Of a stretch of DNA of 64,000 nt, positions 1-6,490 are shown one piece after another. The number at the start of each line of letters is the position of its first letter. Position 1 is the stretch's first letter. The stretch is from Kibdelosporangium banguiense (lineage in GTDB: Bacteria > Actinomycetota > Actinomycetes > Mycobacteriales > Pseudonocardiaceae), in the NCBI RefSeq assembly GCF_017876405.1, contig NZ_JAGINW010000001.1, positions 9,127,203 through 9,191,202 of the forward strand, written 5' to 3'. Below the pieces are notes generated by a model. The model worked only from the letters and a program-made list of their open reading frames with translations. It did not search any database and had not been told where the DNA came from. A program made the translations under genes and the position numbers.

Positions 1-299
1 CCGCAGCACTGGTCAGCCACGCACGCACGTTGACCGGCCTGGTGGGCGAGTTGCGTGCGGCGCTCGATGCCGCCCGGTCGGTGAGTCTGAGCAGTGATGC
101 CTACGGCGAGACGGCCCGGCCGGCAGCAGTGAAGTTGGAGAGCGCCGCGCAGGACGGACAGGCAGCCATCAAGGCCGGTGTCGACGCGGTCGACCGCACG
201 GGCGCCAAACTCCGGGATTCGGCGGCCGCCTACGAAAACCGTGACTCCGCGGAGGCCGCGCGGATGGCCAGAGTCGAGGGAGAGGTTGCCACCTCATGA
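1..299 (+). CDS. EspC-like/WXG-type small helical protein, 5' partial
   Basis: The reading frame is open to the left edge (in frame from base 3), so the true start probably lies outside; a TTG at 30 is the only visible alternative. The visible ~99 residues are alanine-rich and almost wholly helical, with no signal peptide or membrane segment. Small helical proteins of this kind (EspC/DUF2580-like, WXG100 superfamily) are exported or act as partners for type VII secretion substrates. The gene overlaps the next by 4 bp (ATGA), and that next gene encodes a helical protein with a nuclease tail, so this is probably the secretion partner or chaperone of the toxin. No WxG motif is visible in the part present, so the family call rests on size, composition and neighbour. 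Confidence 0.6.
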   Translation, partial: AALVSHARTLTGLVGELRAALDAARSVSLSSDAYGETARPAAVKLESAAQDGQAAIKAGVDAVDRTGAKLRDSAAAYENRDSAEAARMARVEGEVATS

Positions 300-1567
300 C
301 TTCCGCTCCAGCCATGACCGGCGCCGAGGCCGACCGTTACCTCAATGAGGCGCAACAGCTGGTCAAGAACATCACCAGCGGCCGGTGGATCGCCGGTGGG
401 CTGCAGGCCGGTGGCGGGATGGCGGCACTGGACGACCGGGCCAGGCCGGTCGACCAGCTCAACGCCGCCGGGCTCGGCTGGTTCGCCCCGCAGGTCCAGC
501 CGCTGCAGGACGCGTACGACCGGATGGCCGGGTCCGCGTCAGCCGTCCAGTCGTTCACCGACGCTTGGCGACGTGCCTCGGACGCGGTGCGCGCGGTGTC
601 CGAACGGCTCGCCGGTTGCGCGCCGACGGAAACCGCGAAGTGGTGCGATGTCGCGGGTGACAAGTACCGCGCTCGCGCCGCCGAGATCGCCACGGCTTTG
701 GCTGGCGTAGCCGCATTGTGCGAAGCCAAGAGCGCGGCCGCGGTGGCGATGGCAGAGGTGGTGGCGGATACCCGCAAGCGCATCGGCGAGCTGCTGGCCG
801 GTCTGGTGCGCGACCTGATCTCCAGCGTGGGACAGGCCCGCGCGGTGCAGGGTGGCCTGACCGTGCAGATCGTGGCCGACGGCAGCAGGATGATCGACTC
901 CTACGCCGCACCCATCGCCGCACTTGAGCAGAACCTGCGCGACAGCGTGCACAACCTCATCCAGCTACCCGGCAGTGATGGCCGCGCGAATCAGTTCATC
1001 ACCGACCAGCAGGCGGTCGACTCGGCCGGCTGGTTCGGGCAGGTCTACCAGATCCTCATCGACATCCTGACCAACGAGAAGGGTGGCGGCAGGATCCTCG
1101 AACCGTCATCGCCAGGTACCGTCCCGCAACGCGCCGGTCCCCGCACGACACCGAGACCGAACCCGCAAACGCAGAACAACTCCAGCGGCACCGTGCCCAC
1201 ATCCGTCCCGCCCATCCCCCCGATCCTGCTCACCGGCCGGAATGTGGCGCAGAACCGGGTGGGATGGTGGTACCCGCAGGTCGTCGACCGGCGGACGATG
1301 CGGATGATCGAATACCCGGGCGACGGCCTGGTCAAAGTACCGCTCGAACAGCGTGTGCCCCCGCTGACGGGCATGGACAAGGCGGCCTATATCAGGGAGT
1401 TCTACCGGCGCGGCCACCAGCTCGCGCCCGGCGCCACGTGGGACGGGGTGGACCTGCACCACATCCGGCCCCGGGAATACGGTGGCACGAACGATTTCGA
1501 CAACCTCGTCCCAGTGGATCGCGCGGCCCACCGGGAGTTGTTCAACCGCTGGTGGGCGGATTACTAG
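296..1567 (+). CDS. Type VII-secreted polymorphic toxin with C-terminal HNH/LHH nuclease
   Basis: 423 aa. Residues ~1-260 are alanine-rich and helical, like the trafficking domains of WXG/LXG toxins. Residues ~262-310 are a Pro/Thr/Asn-rich linker. The last ~80 residues carry a nuclease core: DLHHIRPREYGG, then NLVPVDRAAH close to the end, which is the LHH/HNH metal-binding layout of polymorphic toxins. There is no classical signal peptide, which fits type VII export with the EspC-like protein encoded just upstream (4-bp overlap). The target would be DNA or RNA in a rival cell or host; this is inferred from the motif. No obvious immunity gene follows: the next gene is convergent, overlaps the stop by 4 bp and encodes a YbaB-like protein. 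Confidence 0.75.
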   Translation: MTSAPAMTGAEADRYLNEAQQLVKNITSGRWIAGGLQAGGGMAALDDRARPVDQLNAAGLGWFAPQVQPLQDAYDRMAGSASAVQSFTDAWRRASDAVRAVSERLAGCAPTETAKWCDVAGDKYRARAAEIATALAGVAALCEAKSAAAVAMAEVVADTRKRIGELLAGLVRDLISSVGQARAVQGGLTVQIVADGSRMIDSYAAPIAALEQNLRDSVHNLIQLPGSDGRANQFITDQQAVDSAGWFGQVYQILIDILTNEKGGGRILEPSSPGTVPQRAGPRTTPRPNPQTQNNSSGTVPTSVPPIPPILLTGRNVAQNRVGWWYPQVVDRRTMRMIEYPGDGLVKVPLEQRVPPLTGMDKAAYIREFYRRGHQLAPGATWDGVDLHHIRPREYGGTNDFDNLVPVDRAAHRELFNRWWADY

Positions 1568-2022
1568 ATATCCTCCATCACAACGGGTTCCTGCCAGTCG
1601 TCGTCCTCAGCGCGGCTAGGGCGTCGCGTGTTTTCGTTGGCGGGCGGCGGATCCGCGCGTTCCGCATGCCCCGACCATGCCTGTCTGGGCGGCGGTGGCG
1701 GGAACATCTGGCGGGCGTCGGCGACGAGCAGGTGCGTGGTGGTATCCGCCGTGCCGAGCGCGCCGGTCATGACCTGCTGCAACAGATCCGGGATCCGGGC
1801 CTGCGCCCTGCGCATGCACGCCATGATCTCGTCCGCCACCTGCGGCAACGGCCTCTGGTAGCCGCGCTCGCGCAGCACCAGGTCGGTCATCAGCCCGTTG
1901 GCGGACACAGTCACCCGCACCGAACCGTCCGGTGAGACCTCGGTGACCGACATGCGCGAGACCTGCTCGTTCAACTCCTGGTACCGCCGGGCGTTCTCAG
2001 CGACCTGTTGCTTCCAGTCCAC
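1564..2022 (-). CDS. YbaB/EbfC-like nucleoid-associated protein
   Basis: 152 aa from a GTG at 2022, chosen because AAAGGAGG lies 9-16 bases upstream; the frame stays open further upstream but that part does not look coding. Residues ~1-30 form a coiled-coil helix, ~25-65 a strand-rich segment with VSANGLMTDL, and ~65-100 a second helix. This is the YbaB/EbfC layout of small dimeric DNA-binding proteins. The last ~35 residues are Pro- and Asp/Glu-rich. Actinomycetes often place such genes next to ESX/WXG toxin loci, as here. It is convergent with the toxin gene (4-bp stop overlap). A role as immunity protein is possible but nothing in the sequence supports it. Confidence 0.7.
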   Translation of the reverse strand: MDWKQQVAENARRYQELNEQVSRMSVTEVSPDGSVRVTVSANGLMTDLVLRERGYQRPLPQVADEIMACMRRAQARIPDLLQQVMTGALGTADTTTHLLVADARQMFPPPPPRQAWSGHAERADPPPANENTRRPSRAEDDDWQEPVVMEDI

Positions 2023-2110
2023 CCGCCGGCCTCCTTTGTTCGGTGTCCTCACCCCGACCTTGGCACAAGACTTGATTCCTCGGCAGCGGGCCCGTCCTGA
2101 GCAGGCAAGC

Positions 2111-2141
2111 CAAGCTGCAGCAAAGTGTTGCCAACGGCCGG
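2111..2141 (+). promoter_or_regulatory. Upstream element, copy 1 (shared with 4578-4608)
   Basis: 31 bases that match positions 4578-4608 at 27 sites. Both copies sit 75-84 bases before the ATG of a small secreted-protein gene. The core is a dyad of the form GCAA-n4-TTGC followed by CCAACGGCCGG. It is probably a shared operator or promoter element; the binding protein is unknown. Confidence 0.5.
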
Positions 2142-2663
2142 ATGGGCACTCTTGGCCAGCCCGATGGCCGGCTCGCTGACTGACCGGCAGGGGATTGCTG
2201 TTACCCAACTTTTGGAGGCTAACCATGCCACAACGTGTTCGGACAGTCATGTCAGCAGTTGCCCTCGCGGTGGGTTATGCCGCGGGAATGACTGTCACGG
2301 CCGGTTCAGCCAGCGCGGCCGACCAGCCCTCGACACCGCTCACAGTCAACGGAACACAGTCGTTCACGGTGAAGCTGACCCGGACGGCCGACGCCGCGCC
2401 ACAACAGGGGCAGGCGATACAGGAGATCATCACCTGCGGCGGAACTGTCACCAATCCGTACCGCAACGGCTCGGCCATCCGCGTCGACGTCCAGGCATCG
2501 TGTGACGCCATCGTGGACACGATCGAGGTCGGGGTCGGAATCGGGATCAACGGCGTCCTCGGCCCTGACGACGGCAGGACCCTGGCCAAGGTCAGCTTCA
2601 ACAGCCATTTCGTGACCACCCCGTGCCCCGGCACCACGAAGTCCTACCGAGGCGCGGGGTACG

Positions 2664-2671
2664 CCAGGTTT
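2664..2671. repeat. Target-site duplication, left copy
   Basis: CCAGGTTT directly before the left IS end; the same 8 bases lie at 4406-4413 after the right end. Eight bases is the usual ISL3-family duplication length. Confidence 0.9.
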
Positions 2672-2698
2672 GGTCCTGTCGCTGATTGCGTGATCAAC
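2672..2698 (+). repeat. Left terminal inverted repeat of the IS
   Basis: 27 bases identical to the reverse complement of 4379-4405. Confidence 0.9.
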
Positions 2699-2777
2699 TT
2701 GGTTGGGTCCGTGTGAACGTCGGTCCACCGGTCTGTGATCATGATCTTGGTGTGATCATGATTGGTTAGCGGACCTG

Positions 2778-4367
2778 TTGCCGCACTTGGCCGGAGTGGC
2801 GGTCGAGAAGGTCGAGCAGGCTCCGAGCGGCGTGCGGATCTGGGCAAGTGCCAAGGCGAGTGTGAGTGCCTGTTCGTCGTGTGGGGTCGGGTCGCGTCGG
2901 GTTCATAGCCGCTATGACCGTCGGGTGGCTGACGTGCCGGTGGCGGGACAATCGGTGGTGCTGTGGCTGCGGATGCGCCGGTTTTTCTGCGACAACGAGA
3001 CATGTCCGCTCAAGACGTTCGCCGAGCAGGTCGATGGCGTGACCAGCGCGCACGCACGGCGCAGCCCGCGGCTGCGTGGGATGTTGGAATCGATCGGCCT
3101 GGCGGTGGCCGCTCGTGCCGGAGCTCGACTGGCCGCTCGCCTTGGCTTGATCACCGGCCGGGATACGTTGTTGCGCTTGGTCCGCGCCATCCCTGACCCT
3201 CCGATTGGAACGGTCACTGTGCTGGGTGTCGATGATTTCGCGGTCAAACGCCGTCATACCTATGGGACCATTCTGCTGGACATGGCCACCCATCGCCCGG
3301 TGGACCTGCTCGCGGACCGGACTGCGGAGAGCCTTGCTGCCTGGCTTCGCGCGCACCCTGGCGTGACCATCGTTTGTCGTGATCGTGCTGGCGCGTATGC
3401 TGAAGGCGCGCGTCTGGGCGCGCCCGGCGCTCAGCAAGTAGCCGACCGCTGGCATCTCTGGCATGGCCTGGCCGGCTATGTCGAGAAAACGATCCGGCAG
3501 CATCATCGCGACCTGCGCGATCCCGACCACGATATCCCCCGTCCTGACCCAGATCGTGTTGCCCCGCTGGATGTCGAACAGGTCACGATCGCCGCGGACA
3601 TCGACCGCGTGGAGACCCAAGCCGTGGTCGTCCGCATCCGTGAGCACTACCAGGCAGTGCAGCAACTGCTGGCGGAGGGCGAATCGATCAGCGGGATCTC
3701 CCGGTCGCTGCGGCTGGATCGCAAAACCGTGCGGCGGTTCGCTCGAGCCACGACCATCGAGGAGTTGCTGATCAAGCAGCGGGATGGTCGTCCCGGGCCG
3801 CTGGAGCGGTTCAAGCCGTACCTGCACGAGCGATGGAACCAGGGATGCACGACGGCGACGGTCCTGCTGGCCGAGATCCGCGAACAGGGCTACACCGGCA
3901 GCTATCCGGCCCTGACTTGCTACCTCCGTCCCTTCCGGACAGTCGGTGCCGCGCCACCTGCCACCCCAGCCCCGCCGAAGGTCCGAGACGTGACCCGGTG
4001 GATGCTGCAACACCCCGACGACCTCGACGATCACGACCGCGATCGGCTGAACGAGATCCTGGCCCGAAGTTCAGCGCTAGAGAGGTTGTCCTTCCATGTT
4101 GCGTCCTTCGCGGAGATGATGACAGGACGACACGGAGAACGCCTCGATGACTGGACCGCCGCAGTGGAAGCGGACGATTTCCCGGAGCTGCACTCGTTCA
4201 CTGCAGGGCTTAAACGCGACCATGCAGCCGTGGTCAACGGGCTCACGATGGAGCACAACTCCGGAGCGGTCGAAGGTTCCGTGTCACGGTTGAAATCGAT
4301 CAAGAGAAGCATGTACGGGCGGGCGAAGTTTGACCTACTCCGCAAGAAGATCCTCTGCCGATTCTGA
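2778..4367 (+). CDS. ISL3-family transposase
   Basis: 529 aa from TTG 2778, the first in-frame start-like codon after the stop at 2742-2744; the exact start is uncertain. Residues ~30-80 hold an ISL3 zinc finger (ACSSCG, then FFCDNETC). The catalytic DDE domain follows, with VLGVDDFAVKRRH near 150, VCRDRAGAY near 198, and the last acid in HNSGAVEGSVSRLK close to the C-terminus. An internal helix-turn-helix (ISGISRSLRLDRKTVRRFAR) sits near 300. The C-terminus MYGRAKFDLLRKKIL is the normal family ending, so the protein is full length. It would recognise the 27-bp ends and move the element by cut and paste. A long antisense frame across it is a shadow. Confidence 0.95.
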   Translation: MPHLAGVAVEKVEQAPSGVRIWASAKASVSACSSCGVGSRRVHSRYDRRVADVPVAGQSVVLWLRMRRFFCDNETCPLKTFAEQVDGVTSAHARRSPRLRGMLESIGLAVAARAGARLAARLGLITGRDTLLRLVRAIPDPPIGTVTVLGVDDFAVKRRHTYGTILLDMATHRPVDLLADRTAESLAAWLRAHPGVTIVCRDRAGAYAEGARLGAPGAQQVADRWHLWHGLAGYVEKTIRQHHRDLRDPDHDIPRPDPDRVAPLDVEQVTIAADIDRVETQAVVVRIREHYQAVQQLLAEGESISGISRSLRLDRKTVRRFARATTIEELLIKQRDGRPGPLERFKPYLHERWNQGCTTATVLLAEIREQGYTGSYPALTCYLRPFRTVGAAPPATPAPPKVRDVTRWMLQHPDDLDDHDRDRLNEILARSSALERLSFHVASFAEMMTGRHGERLDDWTAAVEADDFPELHSFTAGLKRDHAAVVNGLTMEHNSGAVEGSVSRLKSIKRSMYGRAKFDLLRKKILCRF

Positions 4368-4378
4368 CTCAGCCACTT

Positions 4379-4405
4379 GTTGATCACGCAATCAGCGACA
4401 GGACC
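4379..4405 (-). repeat. Right terminal inverted repeat of the IS
   Basis: Perfect inverted copy of 2672-2698. Confidence 0.9.
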
Positions 4406-4413
4406 CCAGGTTT
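4406..4413. repeat. Target-site duplication, right copy
   Basis: CCAGGTTT, identical to 2664-2671. Confidence 0.9.
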
Positions 4414-4499
4414 ACCAAGGCGGGCTACGCCAACTCCCCGCTCACGCTGGCCGGTGCGTCCCCCTGGATTTCCATCAACTGCTGACCTGTCCACGTATC

Positions 4500-4532
4500 G
4501 CAGGCCCGCGCCCGCAAAGGGCGCGGGCCTGC
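4500..4532 (+). terminator. Rho-independent-type terminator of the split secreted-protein gene
   Basis: Perfect 14-bp stem (GCAGGCCCGCGCCC at 4500-4513, complement at 4519-4532), 5-base loop, followed by TTTGCGTTT. It lies 15 bases after the restored stop codon. Confidence 0.85.
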
Positions 4533-4577
4533 TTTGCGTTTCAGCTACAGGCCAAGCAGTCCATCGACCGCCCTTAC

Positions 4578-4608
4578 CAAGCCGTAGCAAAGGTTTGCCA
4601 ACGGCCGG
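4578..4608 (+). promoter_or_regulatory. Upstream element, copy 2 (shared with 2111-2141)
   Basis: 27 of 31 bases match copy 1. Here the dyad is GCAAA-GG-TTTGC followed by CAACGGCCGG, 75 bases before ATG 4683. The matching position in front of two secreted-protein genes suggests common control. Confidence 0.5.
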
Positions 4609-4682
4609 CGCACCACGATGAGTCCAGTTCACCGGAAGCTCCGATCGAGACGCAGGGTATCGGAAGGGAGTCGAACACACTG

Positions 4683-5021
4683 ATGAGAAAGCTCTTCGTC
4701 ATTGTCGCCATGATTCTGGGTCTGGTGACCGCCATCGCGGGCACTGCCGCCGCGGCGCCCGGCGACGCCAGTTCGTCGGCCACGGTCACTCTCGAGCAGA
4801 CGGATTCCGCGCAAGCACCGAGCGCGGGCATCCAGCTCGCGAGCTGTGAGGGGCCGTACGGCAGCCTGACCAATTTCTACTTCTACTGCACGGTTCTCAC
4901 CACGACCACGTTCTATGCCTTCTGCTCCGACGGCAAGATCCTTTACGGGGTGCTTCCGCCGGGCCTGTACACCGTTCGCGGCAGTTGCGCGCCGGGGATT
5001 CTGACCGGCGTCAGCTACTAG
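4683..5021 (+). CDS. Small secreted cysteine-containing protein, unknown function
   Basis: 112 aa from ATG 4683 with GGAAGGGAG about 14-20 bases upstream; the frame is open upstream but looks non-coding. Residues 1-25 are a signal peptide (KLFVIVAMILGLVTAIAG, then a TAAAAPG cleavage region). The mature part is about 85 residues, with four cysteines (SCEGPYGSL, YFYCTV, AFCSDGK, GSCAPG) that could form two disulfides, and is rich in Tyr, Phe and Thr. I do not recognise a family. It shares an upstream element with the IS-split secreted gene, so the two small exported proteins were probably co-regulated. A hairpin terminator follows its stop. Confidence 0.75.
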   Translation: MRKLFVIVAMILGLVTAIAGTAAAAPGDASSSATVTLEQTDSAQAPSAGIQLASCEGPYGSLTNFYFYCTVLTTTTFYAFCSDGKILYGVLPPGLYTVRGSCAPGILTGVSY

Positions 5022-5030
5022 GACCCGGCA

Positions 5031-5071
5031 CCCTGCTCCCCGATTCGCGGTCAGGCGAACGGGGAGCAGGG
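5031..5071. terminator. Bidirectional hairpin between convergent genes
   Basis: 12-bp perfect stem (CCCTGCTCCCCG at 5031-5042, complement at 5060-5071) with a 17-base loop, lying between two convergent stop codons. Confidence 0.75.
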
Positions 5072-5075
5072 CCCG

Positions 5076-6263
5076 TCAGGTCCATGTCCCGGCCAGAACC
5101 AGGGTGACCACAGTGCTCAGTGCCCGGACACCTTGCACCGAACCGGGAGCGAATCCCACCAGCCGGTGGATCCGGTTCAGCCGGTAGTCCAGTGTCCTCG
5201 GATGGATGTGCAACGCGCCGGACGTGTTCAGCCGATTCATCCCGTGCTGGTAGAACGCGTCCAGGGTGGCGATCAGGTCGGGCCCTTCGGACAGTCGTTG
5301 TGCTATTGCGCGCAACCAGGCGTCGACTTGTGGCACGTGCCCGACACCGAGCTCGACGAAGACATCGGAAATGCCGTGTAATCGGCGTGGCACCGCCTCG
5401 GCAGGTGCGGTCCGGCTGATCTGCCGGGCCAAAGTCAACGCATCGTTCAGATCGCGGATATGCCCGGTAGCCGCGCCCGCGCCACATCGCCGCCCGATCA
5501 GGTGCGCGAATTCCCGGACGAGCGCCAGCGCATGGTCGGCCACCTCGTCCTCCTGTTCGCCGGTCGCGTCCTCGTCCACCGGCAGCAGTGCGACGAACTC
5601 CTTGGGCGTCTGCCAGGTGACGGGCGTCAGGAATCGCTTGAGCACCGCGCCCAGAACCTCGTCACGCCGGTCATGTCCGGTGGCGAACGGCTCGCTGGGC
5701 ACGTGCACGACTGTCACCAGATACCGGGTCGCCAGCGGCATGCCGATGCTGGCCGCGATGGCCTTCACCGCGGGGTTTCCGGCGAGCAGCGCCATGGCGA
5801 AATCCTGCATCCGCTGGGTGGCAGGACGAAATCGCTTCTGGCCGAGCAGATAGCCCTCCGTGTAGGCGCTCTGCGCCGCGAGCCCGTTGCCGGGCAGCCA
5901 GCCGAGCATGCGGGTCAGGTGACTGGAATCGTCCGGACCGGCCGCTTCCTGGATCTCGCGGAGCGTGAGCACGGAGTGCAGAACGAGAACACGTTGCTGG
6001 GACAGCAAAGAGACTCCCGCTGTGCCCCGTTGTTCGCCGTACGCGCGCAGCACAGCCAGGTCGTTGTCGGTGAACGGCTGTTCGTTCTGGGCGAGCTCGG
6101 CCTCCCGGCGTCTGAGCAGGACCGCGAAGTCCATCATCCCGGCCTGCACCACGGGATCTTCGGCCACAGAGCGGTATTCGGGCAGTTCACTGGTATAGGT
6201 CTCGACCGCGCGTGCGGCGTTGGAATCGATCCGGGTGCGCAGCGCCTTGAACAATCCGCCCAT
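5076..6263 (-). CDS. PucR/CdaR-type transcriptional regulator
   Basis: 395 aa from ATG 6263; ACGGGGAGAG lies just upstream and supports this start over the longer open frame. The C-terminal ~60 residues (LDAFYQHGMNRLNTSGALHI, then a LDYRLNRIHRLVGF helix) are the PucR C-terminal helix-turn-helix, used by sugar-diacid and purine regulators and by many actinomycete developmental or antibiotic regulators. The middle (~130-320) is a GGDEF-like/CdaR-type sensory domain without a recognisable ligand motif. There is no membrane segment. It is followed downstream by a bidirectional terminator, so it is probably monocistronic. Its target is unknown. Confidence 0.8.
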   Translation of the reverse strand: MGGLFKALRTRIDSNAARAVETYTSELPEYRSVAEDPVVQAGMMDFAVLLRRREAELAQNEQPFTDNDLAVLRAYGEQRGTAGVSLLSQQRVLVLHSVLTLREIQEAAGPDDSSHLTRMLGWLPGNGLAAQSAYTEGYLLGQKRFRPATQRMQDFAMALLAGNPAVKAIAASIGMPLATRYLVTVVHVPSEPFATGHDRRDEVLGAVLKRFLTPVTWQTPKEFVALLPVDEDATGEQEDEVADHALALVREFAHLIGRRCGAGAATGHIRDLNDALTLARQISRTAPAEAVPRRLHGISDVFVELGVGHVPQVDAWLRAIAQRLSEGPDLIATLDAFYQHGMNRLNTSGALHIHPRTLDYRLNRIHRLVGFAPGSVQGVRALSTVVTLVLAGTWT

Positions 6264-6490
6264 CGTCTCTCCCCGTTGACACTGGTGAAACGTGTGAGAG
6301 TTCCCCCGTGAATGCGGACCACCGGCGCGTGATAAACGCGAAAGCGGTCCACATTTCCCGTCGGCTACGCCGCCCGCACCCGTAACCTTGTCACCGGCTC
6401 CTGGCGTTGGTACCGCCAGGTGCAGCACCTATGTCAGGACTTTTCGGCGCACGAACTCATTCGGTGAATATCGAATCTGTGCACGATCGA

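Larger units (their letters stand above)
2672..4405 (+). mobile_element. ISL3-family insertion sequence, complete
   Basis: 1,734 bp with one transposase gene. The two ends are perfect 27-bp inverted repeats beginning GGTCCTGTCG (2672-2698 and, on the other strand, 4405-4379). An 8-bp direct duplication CCAGGTTT flanks it. Intact ends, intact duplication and a full-length transposase indicate a recent insertion that may still be mobile. It interrupts a secreted-protein gene. Confidence 0.93.
2225..4485 (+). pseudogene. Secreted protein gene split by an ISL3 insertion
   Basis: ATG 2225 follows TTTTGGAGGC. The N-terminus is a signal peptide (MPQRVRTVMSAVALAVGY... ending at an AxA-type site, SASAAD). 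The frame runs cleanly to 2671, where the IS begins; the present frame stops at 2716 inside the IS after 163 codons. Joining 2671 to 4414, that is removing the IS and one copy of the 8-bp duplication, keeps the frame and adds 23 codons ending NC then TGA at 4483-4485, giving a 172-aa protein with several cysteines. A strong hairpin terminator follows at 4500. The product is a small exported protein of unknown function; the gene as it stands can make only a truncated, tail-altered form. Confidence 0.85.

Noticed and set aside
2766..4034. Long minus-strand open frame of ~420 codons across the transposase
   Set aside because: Antisense of a clear ISL3 transposase; composition is that of a high-GC shadow frame and no family motif appears.
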